Below are positions 41,540 through 50,830 of a stretch of 62,015 bases of DNA, piece after piece. The translations under genes and the position numbers were made by a program. A model generated the notes under the pieces. That model worked only from the letters and a program-made list of their open reading frames with translations. It was not told where the DNA came from and ran no database searches. The stretch is from assembly GCA_902775565.1 (NCBI GenBank), contig CACYMP010000024.1, positions 1 to 62,015 of the forward strand, given 5' to 3'. How positions within the stretch are numbered: position 1 is the first letter of the stretch; the number at the start of each line of letters is the position of its first letter. The stretch comes from Oscillospiraceae bacterium (lineage in GTDB: Bacteria > Bacillota > Clostridia > Saccharofermentanales > Saccharofermentanaceae).

Positions 41540-43003
41540 ATGGACTACGGTATGTGGAATGAAAGAACCAACATGAGCATGCTCACGGATTTCTATGAGC
41601 TGACCATGGCAAACGGTTATCTCGATAACGGATGCGGCGATACTATCGTGTATTTCGATGCATTCTTCAGAAATGTACCTGAGGGCGGCGGATATGCCGT
41701 AATGGCCGGTGTGGAGCAGGTTATCGATTATCTGTCCAACCTCCATTTCTCCGAAAGAGACCTGGAATTCCTCCAGAACAATTATCACTTCGGTGACAAG
41801 TTCATTGAATACCTCAGAAACTTTGAATTTACTTGTGACGTATGGGCGATCCCCGAAGGAACCGTAGTGTTCCCGAGGGAACCCCTTGTCAAGGTAAGAG
41901 GACCCATTATCCAGGCACAGCTCCTTGAGACGGCACTCCTTTGCACGATCAACCATCAGACGCTGATCGCTACAAAGACCGCGAGGATCGTCAGGGCTGC
42001 TGAAGGAAGGCCTGTCATGGAATTCGGCGCACGCCGTGCCCAGGGTTTCGACGCTTCCGTTCTTGGTGCAAGAGCTGCTTATATCGCTGGCGCTGCAGGA
42101 ACATCCTGTACCATCTGCGGACAGCAGTTCAATATCCCGCTTTCCGGAACCATGGCTCACTCATGGGTAATGCTTTTCGATACGGAATTCGATGCGTTCA
42201 AGGCTTATTCGCTCACATATCCTGACGGCGCGCTCCTTCTCGTTGATACATATGACGTTCTGCGTTCGGGAATCCCGAATGCGATCAGATGCGCCAAGGA
42301 AGTCTTAGAGCCGATGGGCAAGCGCCTTAAGGGTATCAGGATCGATTCCGGCGACCTTACATACATGACCCAGCAGGCAAGAAAGATGCTTGATGAAGCA
42401 GGCCTTACCGACTGCAAGATCACAGTCTCCAATGCCCTTGACGAGTATCTTATCAGGGATCTCATCAATCAGGGCGCATGCATCGATTCGTTCGGTGTAG
42501 GCGAGCGTCTCATCACTTCAAAGGCTGAGCCTGTATTCGGCGGCGTTTATAAGATCGCAGCAGTTGAAGATAAGGACGGCAACATCATTCCGAAGATGAA
42601 GATCTCCGATTCGATCGGAAAGGTAACCAATCCCTGTAACAAGGAGATCATCAGATTCTATGACAAGGCTACCGGCAAGGCTTTAGCTGATGTCCTGATG
42701 GTAGCAGGAGAAGAGATCCCCGCAGGCGAGCCTTACGAGATCTTCGATCCTAATGTTACATGGAAGAGCAAGGTCCTTGAGAACTATACAACGAGAAAGC
42801 TTCTTGTACCGATCTTCGAGCACGGCAAGCTTGTCTACAACAAGCCCACCATTGCGGAGATCCGCGCTTACTGCACCAAAGAACTCGATTCGCTTTGGGA
42901 CTCCGTAAAGAGATTCGAGAACCCGCATGATTATTATGTCGACCTGTCACCCAAGCTTTGGAAGATAAAGGACGACATCCTGAGATCATATAAGCACAGA
43001 TAA
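41540..43003 (+). CDS. pncB: Nicotinate phosphoribosyltransferase
   Basis: Makes nicotinate mononucleotide from nicotinate and PRPP in NAD salvage. The 487-residue protein begins with LTDFYELTMANGY, the NAPRTase signature. It has the conserved EFGARRAQGFDAS, a TMAHSWVMLF catalytic His region, RIDSGDLTYM and the PRPP-binding FGVGERLITSK. The start follows a CGGAGG site. Possible co-transcription with the stomatin gene 29 bp upstream. Confidence 0.95.
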   Translation: MDYGMWNERTNMSMLTDFYELTMANGYLDNGCGDTIVYFDAFFRNVPEGGGYAVMAGVEQVIDYLSNLHFSERDLEFLQNNYHFGDKFIEYLRNFEFTCDVWAIPEGTVVFPREPLVKVRGPIIQAQLLETALLCTINHQTLIATKTARIVRAAEGRPVMEFGARRAQGFDASVLGARAAYIAGAAGTSCTICGQQFNIPLSGTMAHSWVMLFDTEFDAFKAYSLTYPDGALLLVDTYDVLRSGIPNAIRCAKEVLEPMGKRLKGIRIDSGDLTYMTQQARKMLDEAGLTDCKITVSNALDEYLIRDLINQGACIDSFGVGERLITSKAEPVFGGVYKIAAVEDKDGNIIPKMKISDSIGKVTNPCNKEIIRFYDKATGKALADVLMVAGEEIPAGEPYEIFDPNVTWKSKVLENYTTRKLLVPIFEHGKLVYNKPTIAEIRAYCTKELDSLWDSVKRFENPHDYYVDLSPKLWKIKDDILRSYKHR

Positions 43004-43014
43004 GGAGAAAAAAG

Positions 43015-43476
43015 ATGGCAAATCCGATCGTAACAATCCAGATGAAAGACGGCGGCGTAATGAAGGCGGAGCTTTATCCTGAGATCGCCCCCGAGACAGT
43101 AAAGAACTTTATCGACCTTGCAGCAAAGGGCTTTTATAACGGACTTATCTTCCACAGAGTCATCCCGGGATTCATGATCCAGGGCGGCGACCCTGAAGGT
43201 ACAGGCATGGGCGGCCCCGGATACACGATCAAGGGCGAGTTCACAGCCAACGGTTTTACAAACAACCTGAAGCACACAAGAGGCGTTCTTTCCATGGCAC
43301 GCGCTATGGATCCCAATTCCGCCGAGACATATCCGAGCCTTGACGGTCAGTATGCCGCTTTCGGCAAGCTTATCGAGGGCATCGAGGAAGTTGACAGGAT
43401 CGCTTCCGTTAAGACGGATTACAGCGACAGACCTCTCGTTCCCCAGGTCATCGAATTCATGACGGTACAGCTTTGA
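43015..43476 (+). CDS. Peptidyl-prolyl cis-trans isomerase, cyclophilin type
   Basis: 153 residues of cytoplasmic cyclophilin without signal peptide. Key motifs are FHRVIPGFMIQGGDPEGTGMGGPGY, which contains the catalytic Arg, and LSMARAMDPNSAETY in place of the more usual SMA.....GSQFFI; the Gln-Phe-Phe core is therefore changed. AAGGAG precedes the ATG. The following membrane-protein gene starts inside its stop codon. Confidence 0.9.
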   Translation: MANPIVTIQMKDGGVMKAELYPEIAPETVKNFIDLAAKGFYNGLIFHRVIPGFMIQGGDPEGTGMGGPGYTIKGEFTANGFTNNLKHTRGVLSMARAMDPNSAETYPSLDGQYAAFGKLIEGIEEVDRIASVKTDYSDRPLVPQVIEFMTVQL

Positions 43477-45902
43477 CGGATACTATCCTGACAGCAGTTT
43501 GGCCGTTTGCTTCAGCGCTCATAGTCTCCGTTGCGGAATTCCTTCTTGCCCGCACAAAAGCATTCGGCCGATCCAATGTCAGGGACTTAAAGCTTCCGAA
43601 GATAATATGGCAGATCAATTGGAAAGACAAAACCGGTGAAACGGCTTTGTCTTTCCTTATAATTTGGACTGCGGCACTGCTTCAGTTCCTGTTTTCCATG
43701 ATCTGTCTTTTCCTTGTAGGGAGATTCGCGAATGTTCCTCCCGGGACGCAAGGGTCTTCCGTTACGCCATTGTTTTTCGCGGCCGGAAGCATAGTAAGCG
43801 ATCTTTGCATCCTTTATCTGCTCAGGTCACGGAAAAGAACTCACGCCGGGACCTTTGTGATAACGGCAGTCATGTCTTATGCCCTGATCGCTCTGGAACT
43901 GTTCCTTTTCAATTTCAACAGCTTCAATAGATCACGGGATTTCGTTACGATGAAGGGGACCGATCTTAAGCCGGAATTTGCTTACGATGCGGAAAACGAA
44001 AACGGTGCTGTCCGTTATACGGGCGACAGTATCGTTATCAGAAACGACTGTTCGCTTATGATCCACAATGTTCCCGATGACGTGTACTCGGTCACCGTCA
44101 GATTTGCAGGCGTGAAAAAGCTTCCGGGCGCCAGATTCAAAGTCAGGCTTCTGGTCAAAGACAAGAATTCGATGTTTGTACACAGGACCGCTGATGTAAG
44201 AAAGATCTCGGGCCTGAACAGCGTTACACTCTTTATGAAGCCGTACGGCAAGGTGGATTCGTTAATGCTCTCGCTCGAAGGGCTGGAGAACAACGTCAGG
44301 ATCGATTCCGTGGATTTATCCGGCCGCAACGTTTACAAAGCTTCGTTTTTCAGATATCTGACGGTTTTCCTTGCCCTTTTCCTTATTGTGCTGACTGTAA
44401 ACAGCCGTTTTTATCTGCAGGATTTCGATCCGGCGAAAAGACTTCACATCATACTGCTGTCTGTTGTATTCCTTATAACGACGGGTTCAACATATCTGCT
44501 TTACAGATATGACGACATGAAGTTCGATAAATATCCGTTAAAGGATACTTCGAATACAGTTGATATCTACCAGCTTGCATTTGATTCTTCGATGAAGCAT
44601 ATCCCGTATCTTGATATTCCGGTCTCGGAAGATCTTGCAAAAATGGATAATCCTTACGATATAAGTGAGAGAGAAGAAAAAAGGGTATCTTACAGGTGGG
44701 ACTTCTGTTATAAGGACGGCAAGTACTATTCGTATTTCGGTTCAGCTCCCATTTATACGCTCTATTATCCGATATATCTGGTATCACACCGTATCCCGAA
44801 CTATTCGTCGGCCGTGGCGATCCTCGGAACTGTTGCAGCCGTCGCCATTGTTTTGGCATTACTGGCTGCTGTCAGAATGTATGTGCCGAAGATTAATCTT
44901 TTGGCACTTCTTCTAATGATGCCCGCAGTTGTTAGCGCATCGTACATCTTCTACAACATGCAGTTTTCGGAAAAATACTATGTCGCGTTTACGAGCGCAC
45001 AGGCAGGTATCGGATTTGCTTTCTTCTTCGGCCTGTCGGCGGTTATGGGCAAAAAGACCGTTACCAGACTTATCCTGTTTTTCCTTTCAGGCGTGTCACT
45101 GGCTATCTGTGCGGGATCGCGTCCTGTGACGGCCCTTTGTGCGGCAGCTCTTCTGCCTGCTTTCATAGGTGTGCTGCTCGATAAAGACAGAAAACTTCTC
45201 TCAAGGCTTTCGGAGGCATTTGTATTCGTTGTTCCCGTAATTGCCGGGATCATTCTTATACTGGCAAATAATCAATACAGATTCGGTAATATCTTTGATT
45301 TCGGCGAGAATTACCAGCTTACTGTCAGCGACATATCTTCGCTCAGGCTGACGCCCGAAATGTTCCCGTCCGCGATCAGTTATTTTTTCTTTGCACCGTG
45401 GACGGCTACGGAGACTTTCCCGTTCTTTGAACCGCGGGGCATAATTGCAAACTCCTATGAAATATACAGAAACATCGAGCCTTCGGCAGGACTTTTCAAT
45501 ATCCCGTTCGTTTTTCTGGGAGCTGTTTTCGCGCCGGGAAGCTTTGTCAGGGCGAAAGGGAAGATAAACAGAAAAGACGCTGCTTTATATAACAGCTTTA
45601 TCGCGGCAAGTTTTATCACGGTACTCTTCATTGTCTGGCTCGATTTCTCGAGGGGCGGGATCTGTATAAGATACATCTCGGATTTCTCCTGGCTATTTGC
45701 CGTCTGCAGTGCGGTGATACTCCTGAGAAGGATAATGAAAAGGTCAGGAAGAAAGACCGTTTACGGGCTTGTATGCTGCTCTTGTGTTCTTACGGTCCTG
45801 ATCGTTTTCTTCATACTGGTCGGACATGACGGATGCAATCTCACCAAGTCATGGCCCGGTTTTCTCGAAAAGTGCGAAGATTTCTTCCTTTTCTGGCACT
45901 GA
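43473..45902 (+). CDS. GT-C-like polytopic membrane protein with an internal beta domain
   Basis: 809 residues from TTG 43473, whose TG overlaps the cyclophilin TGA stop; the ribosome binding site is poor, so the start is uncertain. Four N-terminal helices (to about 155) precede a soluble beta-rich domain (about 157-290, VTVRFAGVKKLPGARFKVRL). About nine further helices follow, with loops such as YKDGKYYSYFGSAPIYTLYY, seen in lipid-linked-sugar glycosyltransferases. I infer a cell-surface glycosyltransferase, sugar unknown. It probably belongs with the glycosylation block downstream. Confidence 0.65.
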   Translation: MTDTILTAVWPFASALIVSVAEFLLARTKAFGRSNVRDLKLPKIIWQINWKDKTGETALSFLIIWTAALLQFLFSMICLFLVGRFANVPPGTQGSSVTPLFFAAGSIVSDLCILYLLRSRKRTHAGTFVITAVMSYALIALELFLFNFNSFNRSRDFVTMKGTDLKPEFAYDAENENGAVRYTGDSIVIRNDCSLMIHNVPDDVYSVTVRFAGVKKLPGARFKVRLLVKDKNSMFVHRTADVRKISGLNSVTLFMKPYGKVDSLMLSLEGLENNVRIDSVDLSGRNVYKASFFRYLTVFLALFLIVLTVNSRFYLQDFDPAKRLHIILLSVVFLITTGSTYLLYRYDDMKFDKYPLKDTSNTVDIYQLAFDSSMKHIPYLDIPVSEDLAKMDNPYDISEREEKRVSYRWDFCYKDGKYYSYFGSAPIYTLYYPIYLVSHRIPNYSSAVAILGTVAAVAIVLALLAAVRMYVPKINLLALLLMMPAVVSASYIFYNMQFSEKYYVAFTSAQAGIGFAFFFGLSAVMGKKTVTRLILFFLSGVSLAICAGSRPVTALCAAALLPAFIGVLLDKDRKLLSRLSEAFVFVVPVIAGIILILANNQYRFGNIFDFGENYQLTVSDISSLRLTPEMFPSAISYFFFAPWTATETFPFFEPRGIIANSYEIYRNIEPSAGLFNIPFVFLGAVFAPGSFVRAKGKINRKDAALYNSFIAASFITVLFIVWLDFSRGGICIRYISDFSWLFAVCSAVILLRRIMKRSGRKTVYGLVCCSCVLTVLIVFFILVGHDGCNLTKSWPGFLEKCEDFFLFWH

Positions 45903-45969
45903 TAAGACCGCAGGCAATGAGCAATTAGGGTATAATTATCTGGTTGAAAAACGAAAGGTGATCTGACAG

Positions 45970-47604
45970 ATGAGGGAAATCCAAAACCTGGACAATAAGG
46001 CTCAGAAAAAGAAGAGTCCGGCTAAGACCGGTTCTTCCAAGGGCAGCGTATCTGTCAGCTACAAAGTTTTCTTTCTTGTATCCCTTTTGTTTCTTGTCAT
46101 TCCCGTTATCATATTCTGCCTCGGCTATCTGAGACCTCTTATCGGGTTTACCCTTGCGGTATGTTTTGCCGGAATGACATTTATTGCGTTTTTGGACTGC
46201 ATGAAAGATCCTGACGGCAAGCTTTTGGACAAGCGGGATACTGTGATCGAAATACCGGTCAGATATCTGGTGATGTTTGCTGTCTGCGCAGTCCTGGTAT
46301 CCCTGATAACAGGTGTGGGTGAATATGTCTTCACACTTCAGGACCATCCCTACAGGCGCGCCATCTTAAGAGATCTCGTAAACTACGACTGGCCAGTCAT
46401 CTATAACTACAATACCCAGACCAATCCCGAAGTTATAAAGGTCTTCGGAATCGTTTCCGGCGAGAGAGCATTCTCTTATTATTTTGTATACTGGCTTCCT
46501 GCTGCGGTTATCGGCAAACTGCTCGGCTTCGAAGCTGCCAATGCCGCCCTTTTTATCTGGAATTCGATCGGTGTGTTCCTGGGCTTCGTTGCAATGTGCG
46601 CCATCAACAAACGCTGCTCGGCCGCAATGCCGTTCCTTTATGTATTCTTTGCAGGCCTTGATGTTATTCCCAACATAGTCCATTTCTTTAACGGATACAG
46701 ATCGTGGCTCTGGCTCGAAGGATGGGTCCCCGGAATATCCTATGTCGCGAATTTTACCGAGCTTGCGAACGTATTTAACCAGATAGTTCCGTGCTTCCTG
46801 ATAATGGCACTGCTCCTCATGTCTCACAGCATGAGGTCCGCGGGACTGGTAGGAGGCGTGCTTTTCGCTTATTCGCCTTGGGCGGTGTTCGGCCTGCTTC
46901 CGATCATCGCCGGTCTCGCGCTCAGAAAAGAGATGCGCGGCAAAACAGCTAAGCAGAATATCCTGAACATACTTACCCCTGTAAACATCGTATCGGCAAT
47001 ACTTCTTCTGGTGTTGTTCGGAAGTTATTACATGTCCAATTCCGGAGCAGTGTCTTTCCGCGGGTTCACATGGACATTCTATAACAGGCCGCTTTTGTTC
47101 ATTCCCGCGTATCTGCTGTTCATTGTGATAGAGGTAGTTCCGTTTGCTTTGATCTTGTACCGTACAAACAGGAAAGATCCCGTGTTTATCGCGGTCCTCA
47201 TAACACTGTGCCTTGTGCCTCTTTACCGCGTTTCCGAGATGAACGACTTTTCGATGAGAGGATCGATGCCAGGTCTTTTCGTTCTCTGCATCATGCTGTC
47301 AGGATATATATCCTCAATGTTTCAGCCCGGGAACGAGCCTAAGGATAAGAAGGGCTGGGCCAAAAGCGCGGCAGTTACGTTGTTTGCGATCCTCATGATG
47401 TTCCCGGCCGCTGTCAATCTGTTTGTTATTGCGGGCAGCACCATCACAGGTGATGAGAGCAATAAAGAGAAGATAGGATCGTTCGGAAACATCCGCGATC
47501 CTTACTATGCGAAGACCATAGAGGAACAGTTTTTCGCTCCCGATTACAGAAACAAGTTCTTCTACAGATATCTTGCCAAAGAGGATCAGGTGAAGGCAAA
47601 ATGA
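45970..47604 (+). CDS. Tandem polytopic paralogue 1 of 4, GT-C-like
   Basis: 544 residues, roughly a dozen membrane segments after a basic cytoplasmic N-terminus of about 35 residues. It shares with the next three proteins a first-loop signature: GVGEYVFTLQDHPYRRA, then LVNYDWPVIYNYNTQTNP, then YWLPAAVIGKLLG. Two further shared motifs are FAGLDVIPNIVHF and NDFSMRGSMPGLFVL. Acidic/aromatic outside loops and the helix count suggest a GT-C glycosyltransferase using a polyprenyl-phosphate sugar; the family is not one I can name. TATAAT at 45931-45936 is the likely operon -10. The stop overlaps the next start (ATGA). Confidence 0.7.
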   Translation: MREIQNLDNKAQKKKSPAKTGSSKGSVSVSYKVFFLVSLLFLVIPVIIFCLGYLRPLIGFTLAVCFAGMTFIAFLDCMKDPDGKLLDKRDTVIEIPVRYLVMFAVCAVLVSLITGVGEYVFTLQDHPYRRAILRDLVNYDWPVIYNYNTQTNPEVIKVFGIVSGERAFSYYFVYWLPAAVIGKLLGFEAANAALFIWNSIGVFLGFVAMCAINKRCSAAMPFLYVFFAGLDVIPNIVHFFNGYRSWLWLEGWVPGISYVANFTELANVFNQIVPCFLIMALLLMSHSMRSAGLVGGVLFAYSPWAVFGLLPIIAGLALRKEMRGKTAKQNILNILTPVNIVSAILLLVLFGSYYMSNSGAVSFRGFTWTFYNRPLLFIPAYLLFIVIEVVPFALILYRTNRKDPVFIAVLITLCLVPLYRVSEMNDFSMRGSMPGLFVLCIMLSGYISSMFQPGNEPKDKKGWAKSAAVTLFAILMMFPAAVNLFVIAGSTITGDESNKEKIGSFGNIRDPYYAKTIEEQFFAPDYRNKFFYRYLAKEDQVKAK

Positions 47605-49217
47605 AAAAAGAGATCCTTGTCAGAAGAGATGCTTTTTTCGCGGTCTGCGCGGCATACCTGACGATTCCGGTCGTTATGTTCATGGCAGGATACTTAAAGC
47701 CTTACATAGGCATTCCCGCGGCACTGATCATGGCAGGATGCGCGCTTTATTCGTGCTTTGATTTCTGCAAGAGGCCGGATAAAAAAGCAGGCAGCATAGC
47801 AAGTGACTTCACAGGCATGAAGATGCCTTTGAAGTATCTGATCATCCTCGGAGTCATATCGCTTGTTACCGTGTTTATATCCGGAGTCGGCGAATATGTT
47901 TACTCGATGGCAGACCACGTCTTCAGGAGAGCGATATTCAACGACCTGATAAGCTATAAGTGGCCTGTCATATACGATTACAGCACACAGTACAATCCGA
48001 GGGTCATAGCAGTCCTCGGCAAGACTGAAGGAACCGCAGCACTCGTATATTACACTACGTTCTGGATGCCTTCAGCGCTTATAGGAAAGCTCCTCGGCAA
48101 TGCCGCGGGCAACATCTTCCTGCTTATCTGGACGACGCTTGGAGTATGGCTGACGCTTGTAGGAACGACGCTTTGCATCAGAAGGATATCCTGGGCTGTT
48201 CCTGTCATATTCATTACTTTCTCCGGACTTGACGCGCTCCCCAACATCGTGCATTCGATCACGCAGTATGAAGGCTTCATGGCCGTTGAGCACTGGCTGC
48301 CGGCATTTGCCTACATGAGTAATTTCACCCAGCTTTCAAACGTGTTCAACCAGTGCGTTCCTGTCTGGGTCGTTATGGTAATGATGATGCTTTCTTCAAA
48401 CGTCAGATCTACCGGCTTTATCGGGAGCCTCAGCTTTGCATATTCGCCGTGGACTTCCATCGGCATGATCCCGTTAGCTCTTGCTCTTGCATTCAAAAAA
48501 GAACTTCAGCCTGAGAAGAAGGGAAGGGTCATCCTTCAGCTCTTAAACCCCGCAGGCATAGCCTCCTGCATTGTCATGCTCGGGATCTACGGACCTTATT
48601 ACATGGTCAGCACATCCGCAACGGATGAGAGCGGACTTGCCTGGAAATTCTGCAGAAGCTTCGGCGAGTTCGTATTGTTCTGGGTGCTTCTCATGATCAT
48701 TGAAGTTGTCCCGTTCGTTCTTGTCCTTTGGAAAAAGTATAAGAAAGATCCGCTGTTCATTGCTTCTGTCATTACTCTCGCGGTCATCCCGGTCTACAAG
48801 ATCTCATATTTTAACGATTTCTCCATGCGTGCTTCGCTCCCGGCGCTGTTCGTTATTTCCGTTATGTTTACCGAGACACTTGCGGTAATGTTCGCCGAAG
48901 ACAAGCAGCGGATCAGGAAGAATAAGAAGCGCCCGAAAAAGGAATCTGTCAGGTGCTTCTTCGTTCTCGCACTTGCGGTAGTCTGTGCGTTCCCGGCAGC
49001 CGTTGATCTTTTCCTGATACTGGGTTCAGAGATCGCCGGCGAAAAGCATTACGAGAATGACATCGGTTCATTCGGCGCGATCGCGGGTGAGGAGAACGGC
49101 GGTTATTATTCAACTGAAGCTTATACGGAATCGGTTATGCTGCGTATGTCAGACGGCTATGAGGATACGATATTCTTCAGGTATCTCGCGGCATCAACGG
49201 AAAGCAGGAAAGAATGA
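47601..49217 (+). CDS. Tandem polytopic paralogue 2 of 4, GT-C-like
   Basis: 538 residues, the most divergent of the four. It keeps GVGEYVYSMADHVFRRA (Gln of LQDH is Ala), SYKWPVIYDYSTQYNP (Tyr in place of Thr in QTNP), YTTFWMPSALIGKLLG, FSGLDALPNIVHS and NDFSMRASLPALFVI. Its C-terminus has the shared FFRYLA ending but a longer Gly/Glu insert before it. It overlaps both neighbours by 4 bp (ATGA), so translation is tightly coupled. Confidence 0.7.
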   Translation: MKKEILVRRDAFFAVCAAYLTIPVVMFMAGYLKPYIGIPAALIMAGCALYSCFDFCKRPDKKAGSIASDFTGMKMPLKYLIILGVISLVTVFISGVGEYVYSMADHVFRRAIFNDLISYKWPVIYDYSTQYNPRVIAVLGKTEGTAALVYYTTFWMPSALIGKLLGNAAGNIFLLIWTTLGVWLTLVGTTLCIRRISWAVPVIFITFSGLDALPNIVHSITQYEGFMAVEHWLPAFAYMSNFTQLSNVFNQCVPVWVVMVMMMLSSNVRSTGFIGSLSFAYSPWTSIGMIPLALALAFKKELQPEKKGRVILQLLNPAGIASCIVMLGIYGPYYMVSTSATDESGLAWKFCRSFGEFVLFWVLLMIIEVVPFVLVLWKKYKKDPLFIASVITLAVIPVYKISYFNDFSMRASLPALFVISVMFTETLAVMFAEDKQRIRKNKKRPKKESVRCFFVLALAVVCAFPAAVDLFLILGSEIAGEKHYENDIGSFGAIAGEENGGYYSTEAYTESVMLRMSDGYEDTIFFRYLAASTESRKE

Positions 49218-50818
49218 CGGCACGGAGAAAGACAGAAAAAGCGGCAGTAAAGATACCGTTCAGACTGTGGTACGCACTCACGGTCGCTTTTCTCGTGATA
49301 CCTGTCATTATCTTCCTTACAGGTTACTTAAGATGGTTCGTGGGTGTTCCGCTCGCTCTTTGCATGCTGGCATTCTCGGTCTATGCGGTCATCGACTGTA
49401 CAAAGCCTGCAGGAGGAAGAACACAGCTTGCTGACAGGGCGAAGGATATAAAGATCCCTCTTTCGTACCTGATAGGCTTTGCTCTTTTTGCGGTATTCCT
49501 TTCGTATTTTGCGGGAATAGGCGAGTTCATCTACTCACTTCAGGATCACGCGATCAGGAGAGCCACCCTTACCGATCTGGTGAACTACAAATGGCCTGTC
49601 ATATACGATTATTCGACTCAGACCAATCCTGACGTCATAAAAGAGATAGGCAAGACGAGCGGCAAGACAGCTCTGATGTACTATTTCACATACTGGATGC
49701 CTGCGGCCCTTTTCGGAAAGCTTTTCGGAAGGACGGCAGCCGACGTTTTTCTCATGCTCTGGACAGCAATGGGAATATTCCTTACGCTTCTCGGAATGGT
49801 GAAGCTGAACGGCCGCGCATGTATTACCCAGCCTGTGTTCTACATGTTCTTCGGAGGCCTTGATGTCATTCCGACGGTAGTCCACAGCTTTACGGAATAT
49901 AAGCTCTGGACCTCGATAGAGGGGTGGGTACCGAACATGGCATATTACTGCAATCTGAGCGAGGTGGCCAATGTCTTCCACCAGTGCGTACCGTGTTTTC
50001 TCATAACCGTTCTCGTTATGCTTTCTGTAAACACGAGAACGTTCGGTCTGACGGGCGGTCTGCTCTTTGCTTATTCTCCGTTAGGTGTGTTCGGAATCAT
50101 TCCGGTTATCCTCACGGCAATATTCAGGAAAGAGATGAGACAGGATGTGAAAGGAACCCTCAAGGATCTGTTCACACCGGTCAACATCATTTCCGCCGCC
50201 ATTTTGCTTGTGGTTTTCGGAAGCTTTTATACGGGCAATGCTGGAGGAGTCGGCAAGAACGGCTTTACCTTTATGTTCTACAGCTCGTTCGGTCTGTTTG
50301 TCATATGCTATCTGTGCTTCCTCATCATCGAGGTACTGCCGGTGTCGGCAGTTCTTTTCAAGCGCTTCAGAAAAGATCCTTTCTACAGATGCGCTCTGAT
50401 CTGCATGACCTTGATCCCAATCTACATGATGACATGGGTCAACGACTTTGCGATGAGGGCTTCAATGCCTTCGAGATTCATCATGTGCATATTCCTGGCC
50501 CAAATGTTCAAAGATCTCTACGATGAGGATGCCGAGATCCAGGCGAAGAAAAAGAAGAGAACAAAGAAGGAGACAGCAGGTCTTGTTTTTGCGATCCTAA
50601 CGGTGATCCTCATGATGTTCCCCGGCTTTGTAAACGCTTATCTGATCGCCGGATGCGAACTGACGAACGATACTGACCGCAAGGACATGGTCGGTTCTTT
50701 CGGCAATGTCCTTCACGCAACTGACGGATCGATAGAGTATGCTTATGTTATCAACAACCAGTTCTATACAGACAATTACAAGGATACGTTCTTTTTCCGG
50801 TATCTCGGAAAGACATAA
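49214..50818 (+). CDS. Tandem polytopic paralogue 3 of 4, GT-C-like
   Basis: 534 residues. Signature segments are GIGEFIYSLQDHAIRRA, VNYKWPVIYDYSTQTNPDVI, YWMPAALFGKLFG, FGGLDVIPTVVHS and NDFAMRASMPSRFIM. It is closest to paralogue 4, with which it shares an almost identical stretch around DNA 49590-49645 versus 51175-51235, indicating a recent duplication or gene conversion. The start overlaps the previous stop by 4 bp. Confidence 0.7.
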   Translation: MTARRKTEKAAVKIPFRLWYALTVAFLVIPVIIFLTGYLRWFVGVPLALCMLAFSVYAVIDCTKPAGGRTQLADRAKDIKIPLSYLIGFALFAVFLSYFAGIGEFIYSLQDHAIRRATLTDLVNYKWPVIYDYSTQTNPDVIKEIGKTSGKTALMYYFTYWMPAALFGKLFGRTAADVFLMLWTAMGIFLTLLGMVKLNGRACITQPVFYMFFGGLDVIPTVVHSFTEYKLWTSIEGWVPNMAYYCNLSEVANVFHQCVPCFLITVLVMLSVNTRTFGLTGGLLFAYSPLGVFGIIPVILTAIFRKEMRQDVKGTLKDLFTPVNIISAAILLVVFGSFYTGNAGGVGKNGFTFMFYSSFGLFVICYLCFLIIEVLPVSAVLFKRFRKDPFYRCALICMTLIPIYMMTWVNDFAMRASMPSRFIMCIFLAQMFKDLYDEDAEIQAKKKKRTKKETAGLVFAILTVILMMFPGFVNAYLIAGCELTNDTDRKDMVGSFGNVLHATDGSIEYAYVINNQFYTDNYKDTFFFRYLGKT

Positions 50819-50830
50819 GGAGGAGAAAAA